A stretch of 64,000 nucleotides of DNA, from the NCBI GenBank assembly GCA_023678885.1, contig CM042985.1, positions 31,196,465 to 31,260,464 of the forward strand, in the 5' to 3' direction. The first letter of the stretch is position 1, and each line of letters opens with the position of its first letter. The stretch comes from Pogostemon cablin. Taxonomy: Eukaryota > Streptophyta > Magnoliopsida > Lamiales > Lamiaceae. Of this stretch, positions 26,166-36,906 are shown in pieces. Below the pieces are notes generated by a model. It searched no databases, had not been told where the DNA came from, and saw only the letters and a program-made list of their open reading frames with translations. Both the position numbers and the translations under genes were made by a program.

Positions 26166-27019
26166 TGTTCACATCTTGATGAAATTGAATTTCCTTTGCC
26201 ACATGTTTTGTCAGAAATTCCCCACCATATATAACCTCTTGTAATTTAGGAGAAACTTACTCAAAACATCTAGGCAATTATGGAGAATAAAATTTACTTA
26301 GGTTTCCCCTTCAACTTTTATTCCATGTATCCAATTCATTCATCAAATTCAATCATAACCTACCACCTTTTAACTTACTCAAGTATCTGAAGAGTTACAT
26401 GAGACCATCATATTTCTATGAACCTCTCACCTCCCCACTAGAGACTTTAATAGGCATCATGAACATCCTTAAGGGAGAACACATTTTTATTTTCTTAAGC
26501 AGTAAAATCAAAACCAAGATTCTTTTCTAATCATCTAATTTTGGACCAGTAAATATAATTTCTTTTAGTTAACAATAAGAGAGATAAAACCATTTGAAAT
26601 TACAGAGAATCATAAATAAATATACCGATCAAATCTTCAAATTTTATCCTTTTATATTGATTCCCTCAAAACAATATAAAAATAAAATTCACCGATATCT
26701 CAAGCACCGTGAGTCTGCAAGCCACGTTAGTGTGGACGTTTACAAACTCAAACATTTACAAGAGAAGGTTATACCCATTAATTTCATTTGTCAACCTAAC
26801 TTTATGACAAAATAATTAATAGTCGGTTCCTCTTTAGCCATGCAAATAATAGCAGTGACTCCGTTGGGGAGGATACTAATTATTTACACCTAAGTGTACA
26901 CCATTATTTGATCCCAAGTCCACTGCGCGAGCTTGTGTGCCTTACAGTTGGAGAAGTACACACGCGCTCGGATAGCTTCCTACAATCATCAATTATAAGT
27001 TTGTACCAGTGAGCCCCAC

Positions 27020-27160
27020 ATAAACTCATCCGTTAGGGAGGAAGGCCTATTGCCAACACGCAAGTTCATGTGCCACATTACAAACAATAATTATGTAATG
27101 AAGTCTGTACCAGTGATCTGTGAATAAACTCATCCGTTAGGGAGGAAGGCCTATTGCCAA
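27020..27160 (-). repeat. duplicated leader motif in copia-3
   Basis: The block that reads ATAAACTCATCCGTTAGGGA on the + strand occurs at about 27020 and 27124, 104 bp apart. It is the same pair as in copia-2 at 16276 and 16378. Confidence 0.7.
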
Positions 27161-27494
27161 CACGCAAGTTTACTCACATCACTTACAAACCAATAATGGA
27201 GGCTGCGGGAATTTTTACCAATTCCCTCTCCCACTTAGTTATTTAAAACCGAGGGTTTTTACATGCATATAATATTCGGAATAATATACGCAATCCTAGC
27301 ATGCTCCTATCACGGCACATAAGGCAGTAAATCCCAAAGAGTCATGCATACATATATAACAATAATCAATAATTAAATCAATCATTAACAGTTATATATC
27401 AGCGAATTCGATTGTTCGCCATCAGGCACGAATATCAGCAAAGACTTCCAAACTATCAAACTTTTGAAATTTCCAGATTGTCCAATTTTCGAAA

Positions 27495-27659
27495 CCATCG
27501 ATATCGACCGTCGATGTCGTCCAGATTATCAAAATCATCGATATCGACTAGATTATCAAATATTCGAAAAACATCAAGATTATCAACATTCCAAAACTAT
27601 CGATATCGATCGTCGATATCGTCTAGATTATCGAAATCATCGATATCGACGAGCAACCA
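27495..27659. repeat. CGATATCG-rich duplicated segment in copia-3 leader
   Basis: Two related blocks of about 62 bp (27495-27557 and 27597-27659), about 103 bp apart, are built from CATCGATATCGAC-like palindromic words. GATATC and ATCGAT sites are strongly concentrated here and absent nearby. Confidence 0.6.
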
Positions 27660-27905
27660 TATACAACAATAATAGATAATTAAATCAATTATGTCAGTTA
27701 TATATTAGGAATTAATTCAACATCCATATATAACAATAATAGACAATTAATTATAGCAGTTATATATTAGGAATTAATTCGACATCCATATATGACAATA
27801 ATAGATTATTAAATCAATTATAGCAGTCATATATTAGGAATTAATTCGACATCCATATATAACAATAATATACAATCTATTATGGCAGTTATATATTAGG
27901 AATTA
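27657..27905. repeat. AT-rich tandem repeat of about 62-67 bp in copia-3 leader
   Basis: About four head-to-tail units, each with CATCCATATATAACAATAAT and later GTTATATATTAGGAATTA. A further related unit occurs at 28025-28092. The stretch at 27945-28092 also repeats sequence found at 27268-27400, so this part of the leader has grown by duplication. Confidence 0.75.
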
Positions 27906-28363
27906 GTTTTCCTAAAATTGGATGTCTTATCCAACACTCTAGCAATACATGCATATAATATACCAAATATAATACGCAATCTAGCATGCTTCTATATAAG
28001 ACAATAAATCATAGAGATCAGGCATCCATATATATATAACAATAATAAACAATTAAATCAATTATGACAGTTATATATATTAGGAATAAAAACGCCTCTA
28101 AATTTTAATGTCTTGTCCGACACTCCTACTGTGGAATCGATGCCTTACGCAACAAGCAGGATTGCTTGTGCCCCAAGACGTCCATCGTCATATCCCACCA
28201 TCAATCGTGTCAGGGAGCGCTCCAAGTGCCTTGACGAGCGCCCCTCGCCCGGACTGTCGCTCGTCCAAGGGCCTACTTGCATGGAATCAAGTTCAGCCCA
28301 ACGCGCAACACCAAACTACACCAACTCTCGTTCGTAGTTCGAAACTGCAAAAATCTCAGAATC

Positions 28364-28975
28364 CAATCTCCACCGTCCAGAATCTATAACTGTAAGTCCT
28401 GAACATGCTGTCCAAATTACAGGTCGATCCAACGGTTATTTTGTGAGAAACGTCTCTTTTCCCTGGACTGCGCAAAACAGAATCGCCCAAAAATCTGCTT
28501 CTGTTTTCAGCGTAATCCCAGCAAGAAAAAGCTTTAAATTCGATCTCCACCGTTCATAATGTACATACACAAGGTATGAACGTTCTGACCAAATTACAGT
28601 CCGATCCAACGGATAGTTTGAGAGAAAAAGCTCTTTTCCCTCGACTGCGCAAAACAGAATCGGCCAAATATCTGCTTCTGTTTTCAGCGTAATCCCAACA
28701 AGAAAAAGCTCCAAATTCGATCTCCACCGTTCAGAATGTACATCCATAAGGTCTGAACGTGCTGACCAAATTAAAGCTCGATCCCACGGTTAATTTGTGA
28801 GAAACGGCTCTTTTCCCTCGACTGCGCAAAACAGAATCGCCCAAATATCTGCTTCTATTTTCAGCGTAATCCCAGCAAGAAAAAGCTCCAAATTCGATCT
28901 CCACCGTTCAGAATGTACATCCACAAGGTCTGAACGTGCTGACCAAATTACAGCTCAATCCGACCGTTGAAACTC
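28364..28975. repeat. 177-bp tandem repeat in copia-3 leader
   Basis: Marker word ATCTCCACCGT recurs at 28366, 28543, 28720 and 28897, exactly 177 bp apart each time, giving about 3.4 units. Later units are more alike than the first. The unit contains a recurring GACTGCGCAAAACAGAATCG word. Frames across it on either strand are repeat artefacts. It lies between the primer-binding site and the gag remnant. Confidence 0.92.
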
Positions 28976-29259
28976 CGGTAATTGCATCTGCAATATCACT
29001 GCGCTGGATTTTCTCTCAAAAACGTGATTCTATTTTTGCCCTCTTTTTCTTCTTCCTTGCATGTGAAATTGACGAACAGTTTTCGTCGAATCCTCTCACA
29101 CACAACCATGGACGAATAGATATGATACAGGGTATATATCATATAGGGATATTCATGGTTTGCGCAATAAAACCAAAACCCTAAACATGTGATCCTAATT
29201 CCGAAAAATTAATCACATAAACCCTAGCCTAACGTGTCACGCTTCACCACGAAACCGAA

Positions 29260-29271
29260 GCTCTGATACCA
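29260..29271 (-). other. copia-3 primer-binding site
   Basis: GCTCTGATACCA on the + strand is the reverse of TGGTATCAGAGC, a perfect match to the initiator methionine tRNA primer site used by plant copia elements, two bases inside the 5' LTR. Confidence 0.93.
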
Positions 29272-29273
29272 AT

Positions 29274-30661
29274 TGTTGGCTTTCGATCGTTTGGTTAACG
29301 TGACCCGTTAGGGTTCCATGTATTTCTAACAAGCAGCGGAAGCAAGTAAACATGAAACGCATTACCTTTCACCAAGGGTTGATGTAGAGGTTGAATTCTC
29401 GCTGGCAGACTGCGCAGTCCCACGAGAATAGCCATAAGTTCCACTTCTGATGTCGGAATTGAGTGGTCTTTGCGCTCAGACGATCCTCTCTTCAACAGCT
29501 TTCCGTCAGTATATAATACATCAAAATCGGATAACTGTACGATTTTATATGAATTTTGTAACATGACGAACTGCAGCAGCAAACGACCTTCCGGTCTTCT
29601 GCTGTATGTCCCAAGTCGATCTCGACGTCGTGTGGGCGACGATCTACGAGACCTACTCAATCTGCTATCAACCCTCATCACACGTGAATAATGAATTAGA
29701 TTAGGGTTCCAGATAAGCTGAAGTGACTTATATACATGGGCTACAGCAGGGACCAGGAGGAGAAATTGGGTTGGGCCTCCATTGGGCTTAAGTATCCAAG
29801 CTTAGCCCAAAGCTTATACTTAAGTCCAATAATAATAATATATTCCACTAAAATATTATTACTGCACTACCGTACCAATCCCAAAATTACGTTTTGGGCT
29901 CCTTCTTATTATGAGCCCGTTAGTCTCCCCATGTTTAAGATATACAATGTCCATTAATTAATTTAAGTTACTGACAACTCAATTAATTAATATCTCATCC
30001 AAGAGTAGTACCACTCAACCTCATTATCATGCCGGAATAAATTCCACCTGCAGGGTTTACATGATAATCCTTATGAGCTCCTCAAGGGGACATCATCAAC
30101 CTATGACGGACACGGATTCCTTCTACAATCAACAGCACACCATAGATACATCACTATTTCCCAACTCACCGAGTTTATTGATTTAATTGCATCTAAATCT
30201 CACCCATTGATGAATCAAAGAAATATATACTGCCCTACGTGTCGAGGTTATTGTATAGGGATTAAGAGCACGAACATCCATAATAACAGAGATCAAGTTC
30301 TTCTATAAGTCAGTATAAGTTGAACGATCTCAGGTGGTCCTGCTCAATACACATAAGTGCACTAGAGTGATTCTATAGCCAAGACAAGCTAATACCAAAC
30401 CACACTATAACCATCCCGATAGAGAGTCCCCGTCTATCTCGGTTGTGAGCATCTGTTTATACTTTATAAGGAAACCGATAATATGATCTTCCGCGTGTTG
30501 TCGCACAACATATTATCTACAGTATAAAGTAAGTGGACTATTGCATCATGCATATAAATAAATTATAAGACGCAATCATTTGATCATATGATTCTCATTT
30601 CAAATTAATTGTTTAAACATTGTTCATACAAAAACCTAGACTTTTAGTATACAATCCAACA
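29274..30661 (-). repeat. copia-3 5' LTR
   Basis: Same length as the 3' LTR and different at only about six positions. It is followed at once by the second AAGAA target copy and then by the antisense ORF 2 sequence. Confidence 0.95.
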
Positions 30662-30666
30662 AAGAA

Positions 30667-31921
30667 ATCTTAGAAACCTTCCTTTTCCCTTTAGTGAGCG
30701 CAGGCCGCTGACGAGCAGAAAGGAGAATAGCCATACGAGCAGTATCGGGCATAAGACGAGTCCCTTTCCTTAAACGTAGCAAAAAAGGAGTAAAGGTTAG
30801 TACAAGAGGGAGAACTATACGGCGAGCTCTGCAGACGAGGAAGTAATCACAAGTAAATCACCTGGCATGGCTATAAACGTGGTAGTAAAGTCGGTTTGGA
30901 AAAGGTTTTTCCCTCGGAGAACACGTTGGTAATGGCGTCTCTTGTCGGAGAGTTTGCGAATACGATGGAAGGCTTTTTGAAACCCTACCGACAACGTCTT
31001 GAGAGCACACGTATCGCCTATTGCACGAAGCAAAAGAAAGAAATGTTAGAATATCCTAAATAACATAAAAGAGAGCCGACAGAAACATACACGCACTGAG
31101 GACAGGCTTGAAGAAGGAACTTCTAGGAAGCACTGTGGGATTTCAAGGGTCCCCGAGGTCGTACATAGAATCTCCTCTCTAGGGCCTACGAACCCAGAAC
31201 TAAGAATTTTTCCACCCTTTAATAGAACTGGGCAAAAGAAGCAATAAGATTAGCATGATGAGGTACCAAATAATAGTATCATTTCGTCCTATTATTTAGG
31301 GTAAGCCGGTACAGGAAGTTGATCTCAGCGGTAGTCAAAAGGAGTACTTTCTCTTCCGAAAGAGGACCAAAATCCCCATCAGTGCCGCCCATCCGTTGGG
31401 AGCCAATTGAGCAGGGGTTATACCCCAAAACTAAAAAATATCCCGAATGCAAGGATGGAGAGGAAACCTAAGGCCGAGCTCAAGTTGCAGCTCATAGGCG
31501 GCAACGACATTCAGCGGAGTATGACACATACATCTGTCAGGAGAAGGAAGAAAGAAATCGATATTTTCCCCACACTGGAATTTGCTGAGAGCAATAACAG
31601 GACTCTTACTTAACCAAGAATCATCAAGGGTCGAAGAAACCTCAGCGGCAGAAAAAGGGGTATCCTGATCCCAACGCGGAAGCTCTCCGAGATAGGCCAA
31701 CAACTCGGGACCAGCGTCAGCAATTTGAGGGTTATGCTCCAGCGTAAAAGTAGAAACAAAGTCGGTAACCCTTTGATTAAAAGCAATCCGGGAAGGAGAT
31801 GGAGGACCCAAACACTCCTCTGAAGACGACGAGGATGACCCATAACTATCGAGCAAAGAATCGGTCAACGAGAAGGGGATCTAGAGGATCTAAGAGGAGA
31901 AGAAGAGCCCTCACAAGCCAT
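30667..31921 (-). pseudogene. gypsy antisense ORF 2, N-terminal part (Transposase_28-like)
   Basis: On the - strand an ATG at 31921-31919 begins MACEGSSSPLRSSRSPSR, and after a frameshift near 31868 the frame continues through a serine- and glutamate-rich tract (YGSSSSSSEECLG). The diagnostic segment is LELGLRFPLHPCIRDIF, an in-frame TAG near 31431, then FWGITPAQLAPNGW. This is the pattern of the Transposase_28 family and is clearly related to antisense ORF 1. Further pieces occur down to 30667 (for example LFQTDFTTTFIAMPGDL at about 30860-30910). Copia-3 then interrupts. The complete ORF would have run from here through 21023-22282 to 12256. Function unknown. Confidence 0.65.
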
Positions 31922-32424
31922 ATCGCGCTAGTCTTAAGGAGAAATAAAATTCGGAAAGAGGGGAAGGAGGAAACCCTAAGCTACAACGACGACAAGCTCA
32001 GAGGCGCGAAAGGAGAGAGCCAGGGAAAGAAAGGGAAAGAGAGAGGAGAATAATACCTGAAGGAAGAAGATGAGCACACTGAATAAAAGGAATGCCAATC
32101 GCCTGCAGAATCGAAACGAGAAAAAAGAGGAAGAAGGGAAAGAAAAACTGGCAAAAAGATTCAAATTTTAAAATTCAAATTGACAGTCACACCCAAATAC
32201 CAGAAATACCCCTCACCTGAACGAAAATATCTCAAAAATAATCGCAGAGAACCCGATAAGGCAGGAACTTATCAGGATGGAGACAGCGAGTGGGAACAAC
32301 GAAGAGTCGAGATGGAAAGAACCCTAATATCGCAGGCACGGAAGCATGAGGGATATAACCCGCAAAATACAGTTCGACCCAGAATAATCTCAAGTCATGA
32401 AATTTTTCAGGCTCGAGGGGCTAA
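31922..32424 (+). other. gypsy region between antisense ORF 2 and 3' LTR
   Basis: Purine-rich non-coding DNA. Short frames here are arginine- and lysine-rich and look like composition effects. The last bases, CTCGAGGGGCTAA at 32412-32424, are a plausible polypurine tract for the LTR that follows. Confidence 0.5.
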
Positions 32425-33293
32425 TGTTATTGGTATTATATCCCCCATGCTTGTTAGGCCCAAAAGCCCAATAACCTCTATTATACTTGAAGAGAAAGGC
32501 CCAACCCCTCAGCGGCACAAACGGTAAACAGAAGTGAAAGGGGAATCGAGGCAGCCCAAGGAGGTTGCGGCAGCTCGAAGGCCCAGTCGAGGAAAGAACA
32601 AAGAGGAACCTCGGCAGGAAACCTCAGCGACGTTCTTCCTCTGCCTGAGAGCTCGGACGAACACCGCAGCACCGAAAGCCAGCCTGTCCGAAGATCAAAA
32701 AGGGCAGTGAAAGCGGGACAGTGAAGAACAGACACCATCATGAAGACGGACAAGTACCGCAGGCTAGAGGACAAGACTAACGGGAAGAAGAGGTATCTTG
32801 GGCAGCAATCCTAACTAGAAGACAACGATTGACTGGCGCATCCTGCTCTAACAACCAATGGGAGGCCAGCAAAGGACGAAGACACTCTGCGATACCCTGC
32901 AAAAGCAACAAACAGCGCCCAGACTTCTCCTGCAGCTGGTCGGCGTACCAGACGGCCTCATTAAAGGTGACTTGTCCCCATCCAAATTGCGCAAGGCGAT
33001 TGGCTCGGGTTTAGGGTTTTGAGACGATATAAGTAGCCTCTCTCACAGGAGAGAGGCAGGACACTCATATTCACTTTAGACATTACACTTGTAAGAATAG
33101 ATGGTGAAGAGGTGTTGTTCTAAAGGGGAATAACAAAATCGGTTGAGTTCTTTAGTGGAAATTGAGTCTTCTGTTAGTTTGAATCCCCTTTGTTTATAGT
33201 TTATTATGTTTGATTGTGTTCGTTCTTGGTTCTGTTATCAAATATCTTAATCTTCCAGACACTAAATTAACAAACCAAGAACAACCATCAACA
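32425..33293 (+). repeat. gypsy 3' LTR (boundaries inferred)
   Basis: Starts TGTTATTGG after a G-rich purine tract and ends CATCAACA, giving TGTT/AACA inverted termini. It contains a promoter-like TATAAG at 33028-33033 followed by CCTCTCTCACAGGAGAGAGG, a hairpin with stem CTCTC/GAGAG just downstream of the expected start site. Beyond 33293 the sequence changes to AT-rich host DNA. The 5' LTR is off the window, so the ends cannot be confirmed here. Confidence 0.6.
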
Positions 33294-34503
33294 ATATATA
33301 CTAAATAATTATCATAAATATATTAATAAAAATAATAATTAATCATAATAAATAGTACTATAATAGAAAAAAATATTTAAATACATATGATTCCCTTCGT
33401 TCTAGAACAATGTCATTTCCGTACACATGAAGTTTATGAAAGTTATTCATTTTACTGATTTTATTGATTTTTAAGGAGTCATATAGTGGTAATAAAATAA
33501 AGCATTAAAGTGTGAGTCTAGTGTGAACACTAATTTATATGTAAACTCTCTTTATTATTTAAAAATTATAAATATAAATTATATATTCTAAATCCTAAAA
33601 ATAAATATCGAACTCTAATGATATAATAGAACATAAATTAGCAGGTTCACATAACAATTCACATAAATATTTGTCAAGTATGTTATGTGTATTTGTTGTG
33701 AGTGACATTATTTAAATTAAAGTATAGCTTGAAATTATTGAATTAAGAATGTATTTTTTTTTCCTTTTTATAGTAATACATATTATTGTGGGAGGAAAAA
33801 AAAAAGAAAGAAAAAAAAGAGTGCACATAATCTTAAATCGGAAGCAGCTAATTTTTAAGCTTGAGTACGCTAAACGAGTCGAGTTAAAATTTTAAATTAA
33901 GACTAAACATTATTATAAACTTATTAGACATTTGAGTAGAGCTTAAAATCATCTTCAATAGGAGTATGTAATACTCAAACTTACTCCAATCCAACAAAAG
34001 CCCAACAAGTACATCCTTGCTATTATGTTAAAACGAAGCGAATACAATGAAATTCAAATAAATTAGTATTCGAATTTTCGTATTGGTGTAGTATTTGAAT
34101 TTTTCAAACAGATTTATAGACACCACCTCTCTCTCTCAGAGTTTTAATTGTGCTAGTTTTTTGACAAAGCATTGATAGTATGATTAGCATCATGAAGTTA
34201 ATCATTCAACTAATTTCCACCCCAATTATTATCTGCATAAAGTTAATAAATCAATCTATCTCCACCCTACTATTACCTGCATATATTGCATCAACAATCA
34301 TTATTTTGAATCTCTCTCTTTCACACACACACATGCAGACGCAGTACTAGTGCTGGTATATGAACAGAGCATTTATACTCCAATCAGAATTATTAAGACA
34401 ATAATTCCATTTATTTCCTGCGTATGCTTTGAATACATCAACCACATTGGTCTAAAGAATCAACTGAAGTGCGATGTGTAAACCTAATGTTTAATTTCTT
34501 GAA
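33294..34503. other. AT-rich intergenic DNA downstream of VTE4
   Basis: No coding signal. Contains short A-rich and T-rich runs (33757-33815) and a CA run near 34322-34334. The 3' untranslated region of VTE4 should lie in the right part, but no polyadenylation site was assigned. Confidence 0.6.
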
Positions 34504-36173
34504 TCATGATGCAGGTTTACGGCATGTAATGATGGCAAATTTGATCACACCTTTCTTGTATCCTTCTATCATCAATGGCATCACCATTGCCCCCCTTATC
34601 GACTTCCATCCTGAAATTAAACATAAACTTCAAAAACAATCCAACATTACGCAAAGAAATTACTGAGAGAGCATACCACTTTTCAACAGAGAGAAGATGC
34701 CTTTCCATGTCAATGCTGATCTTATCACTGCTGGCCAAAACGGAGCAACGTATTCGGACCAATCTGCAGCCTTGATATCCTGATCACAACCACATATTCA
34801 GTACCATAACTGTTGCGCATAAATTTCAGTTAGACGAACGTACTCAACAAGATGAGTACCTCAAGAGAGAGGGAATGGAGCAGGTCGACATAATCAGCAG
34901 TAGAACACCATTCTGGGAGATAATAAGCTCTACATATTCTGTCCAAGAGATTCTTCTCCTCTGGAAGAAGTGATTTTTCAGAAGGGGATAAGTCCCTATG
35001 GCACCATGTAACTATGATTATCGTTCCACCCGGGGCTGCAACCCGAGCAAGCTCATTAACAAACTACATTCCAAACAATCAAAGCAGTGTCATTGCAAAG
35101 AATATACTAATTGATATATGACTACATTTTATGAACAAAATGATGGTGGGAGAGACCTTTTTCTTATCAGGCATGTGTTCTCCACTCTCCATCGACCAAA
35201 CCAAATCGAATTGCCCATCAGGAAACGGTTGGTTCAATGCATCAGCAACTTGAAATGAAACCTATTGCGTTTCATTTTCAAGTTAAACCAATTGATGATA
35301 ATCAGAGTAGCAAGTGATCACTAGGTTTATAAGTTAGTATAACAGCTTCATATAAGCATTCTCAATCCTTGTATAAACTTAGCAAACATGTAAATCAGCA
35401 AGAATTAATCCCAGAAAAGCATTATGATTGAATTAACAAATTGAGAGGATTGCATACTTTATCAGCTAATCCTTGAGCAGCAGCAAGTTCTTGAGCTCTG
35501 CGTGCTTGAACAGGGCTGAGAGTGATGCCATGGCAATTTGCCCCAAATTTTCTGGATAGGTATCTCGAACTCCCCCCTATACCACACCCCACATCCACGA
35601 TTTCTTTCGGCTTCTTCATTGAATCATCTACAACCAATAAGATATTGATGCAACAATCCAGAGATGAGGTGAGAGAATCAATCTCAAACAGAAATTTCAT
35701 GTTGATGAATCCCAACAGTACAAGTTATGCACGCAACAAAATCAACGTTCCAGATTTGTATTTGAGATTGCTATCTTCATTTTGGATAAGGAATAAGAAA
35801 ACGTACCGGAAAGAGAAGCGAAGCGGAGAGACTCCTCGATCATCCGGATCTGGGCGGCGCGGTGGTCGGAGACGGCGACGTCGGCGGAGGGTTCGTAAAA
35901 CCCGTGGTGCATATGGTCTCCCCAAATATCCTCCCACATTCCCGACGACTCATCGTACAATTCCGCTATCCCTTTCTTCAAACTCTCCGTCGCCGCCGCG
36001 TTCACGCTCATCCTCCGGCGTCCACTGAAATCCGCAACGCCGTAACGAACTGCAACTGATTTTACACTCACTGTATTGTTATTGGCAAATGAAAGGAGGG
36101 GAGGCCCACGAAGTCGGCTACTGACGCCATTAATGTAGGAAATGGGGAACCTAGCCACCCCACTTGCAGCCAT
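34504..36173 (-). CDS. VTE4: Gamma-tocopherol methyltransferase, plastid (VTE4), six exons
   Basis: Methylates gamma- and delta-tocopherol with S-adenosylmethionine to give alpha- and beta-tocopherol, the last step of vitamin E synthesis in plastids. Exons on the - strand: 36173-35807, 35627-35458, 35261-35157, 35063-34860, 34779-34677, 34610-34504. All introns are GT-AG and the spliced length is 1056 nt, 351 codons plus stop, close to the 348 residues known for Arabidopsis. Residues 1 to about 55 are rich in S, R and V and fit a transit peptide. The SAM-binding loop VDVGCGIGGSS starts at residue 133. PFPDGQFDLVWSMESGEHMPDK, split here as PFPDGQFD and WSMESGEHMPDK, and the C-terminal EGYKKGVIKFAIITCRKP match the family. 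The start chosen is the ATG giving MAASG. No lesion was seen, so the gene looks functional. Confidence 0.96.
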
Positions 36174-36604
36174 AAATATCAAGTCACAGCTGGCGAAACA
36201 AGTTGGATTAAAAAAGGTGGATTGCAGAATCCGATGAAATAAAAAATACTATTACTATATACACAGAGGCAGGAGAGGAAAAAAACTGATAACGGGTGGG
36301 TATGGGTTGTTGGTAACCGTCCACGATTGCTGGAATAATCTAGCCACATGGGTTGTTTCATTATTTTGATTGGGATTCATCAATATTGATAGATGCTAAT
36401 GTTGTGCACAAAAATATGGCAAATACTAGGATGACTGGACTCTGTGTGCATAGTGATAGTGTTCTAAACCTCACCCCACATTGACATTTAATATTTTAAT
36501 GAATACGAATGAATAATGGGTTAGTGGGTTGAAGTTGAAGTTGAAAATTATAGAGTTTTACCTGAATAATTAATTATTTTGTTTGGTTTTTCAAGAAAAA
36601 GAAA
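36174..36604 (-). promoter_or_regulatory. VTE4 proximal upstream region
   Basis: About 430 bp between the VTE4 start codon and the first upstream MITE. It should hold the 5' untranslated region and core promoter. AT stretches such as TATATACACAG near 36258 (+ strand) are possible TATA regions, but none is convincing. Confidence 0.45.
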
Positions 36605-36790
36605 TACTTCCTCCGTCCTGTAATTGTTTTCTTTTTGCACGTGGATTAAGGAGTATTATTATTATATGTAAAGTAAGTAATTGTATTAGAGAAAAGTTGT
36701 TGGCCATATTGTATAGTTTTTTACTAAATAGGGGAAATGAATACCTTTGAAGCGGACGTAAAAAAAAGTAACAAGCGACGAAGGGAGTAT
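36605..36790. mobile_element. Stowaway-like MITE A upstream of VTE4
   Basis: Inverted ends TACTTCCTCCGTC and GACGAAGGGAGTA with TA at both borders, about 186 bp, AT-rich and non-coding. These ends are the usual Stowaway (Tc1/mariner) type. It carries a CACGTG at 36638-36643. Confidence 0.85.
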
Positions 36791-36906
36791 AAATCTTAAT
36801 TTAGTTGGACAAACCAAAATATATACTCTCTCTGTCCGCTTCTAAGGTAACAATTTGCTTTTTGCACGTGGACAGTCCTAAGGTCTTTATTTGCTCTTTG
36901 CACGTG
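36638..36906. promoter_or_regulatory. Three G-box (CACGTG) motifs inside MITEs upstream of VTE4
   Basis: TTGCACGTGGA occurs at 36638-36643, 36865-36870 and 36901-36906 (CACGTG coordinates), 465 to 733 bp upstream of the VTE4 ATG. G-boxes bind bZIP and bHLH factors and are common in light- and stress-regulated genes (established). That they act on VTE4 is inference. Confidence 0.5.

Larger units (their letters stand above)
22288..30661 (-). mobile_element. copia-3: recently inserted non-autonomous Ty1/copia retrotransposon
   Basis: Two LTRs of 1388 bp each (22288-23675 and 29274-30661) flank the internal region in - orientation. The direct repeats AAGAA at 22283-22287 and 30662-30666 are a perfect 5-bp target-site duplication. 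By eye the LTRs differ at only six positions (about 99.6 percent identical), which indicates a recent insertion. The internal region nevertheless has stops throughout and lacks the integrase core. It shares both internal deletions with copia-2. The simplest reading is that copia-3 moved with enzymes supplied by another copy. Confidence 0.95.
4240..33293 (+). mobile_element. Ty3/gypsy retrotransposon, probable Tat lineage, host of four nested insertions
   Basis: RNase H followed by H2C2 zinc finger, D-D-E integrase and a C-terminal tail gives the Ty3/gypsy gene order. After pol come about 1.1 kb of non-coding DNA, two antisense ORFs and a 3' LTR. Extra antisense ORFs between pol and the 3' LTR are known from the Tat lineage of plant gypsy elements (established knowledge), which is the reason for the lineage call. 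Removing the solo LTR, copia-2 and copia-3 leaves about 10.7 kb of this element in the window, and its 5' half lies to the left of copia-1. All coding parts are broken. It must be the oldest layer because every other element interrupts it. Confidence 0.8.

Noticed and set aside
28436..28747. 103-codon frame on the - strand in copia-3
   Set aside because: It runs along the 177-bp tandem repeat, so the protein is a repeated translation of non-coding repeat units.
31407..32527. Several + strand frames near the gypsy 3' end
   Set aside because: They are antisense to ORF 2 or lie in purine-rich non-coding DNA, with arginine- and lysine-rich translations and no family match.
35522..36028. 168-codon frame on the + strand, arginine-rich in the middle
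   Set aside because: It is the antisense of VTE4 exons 1 and 2.
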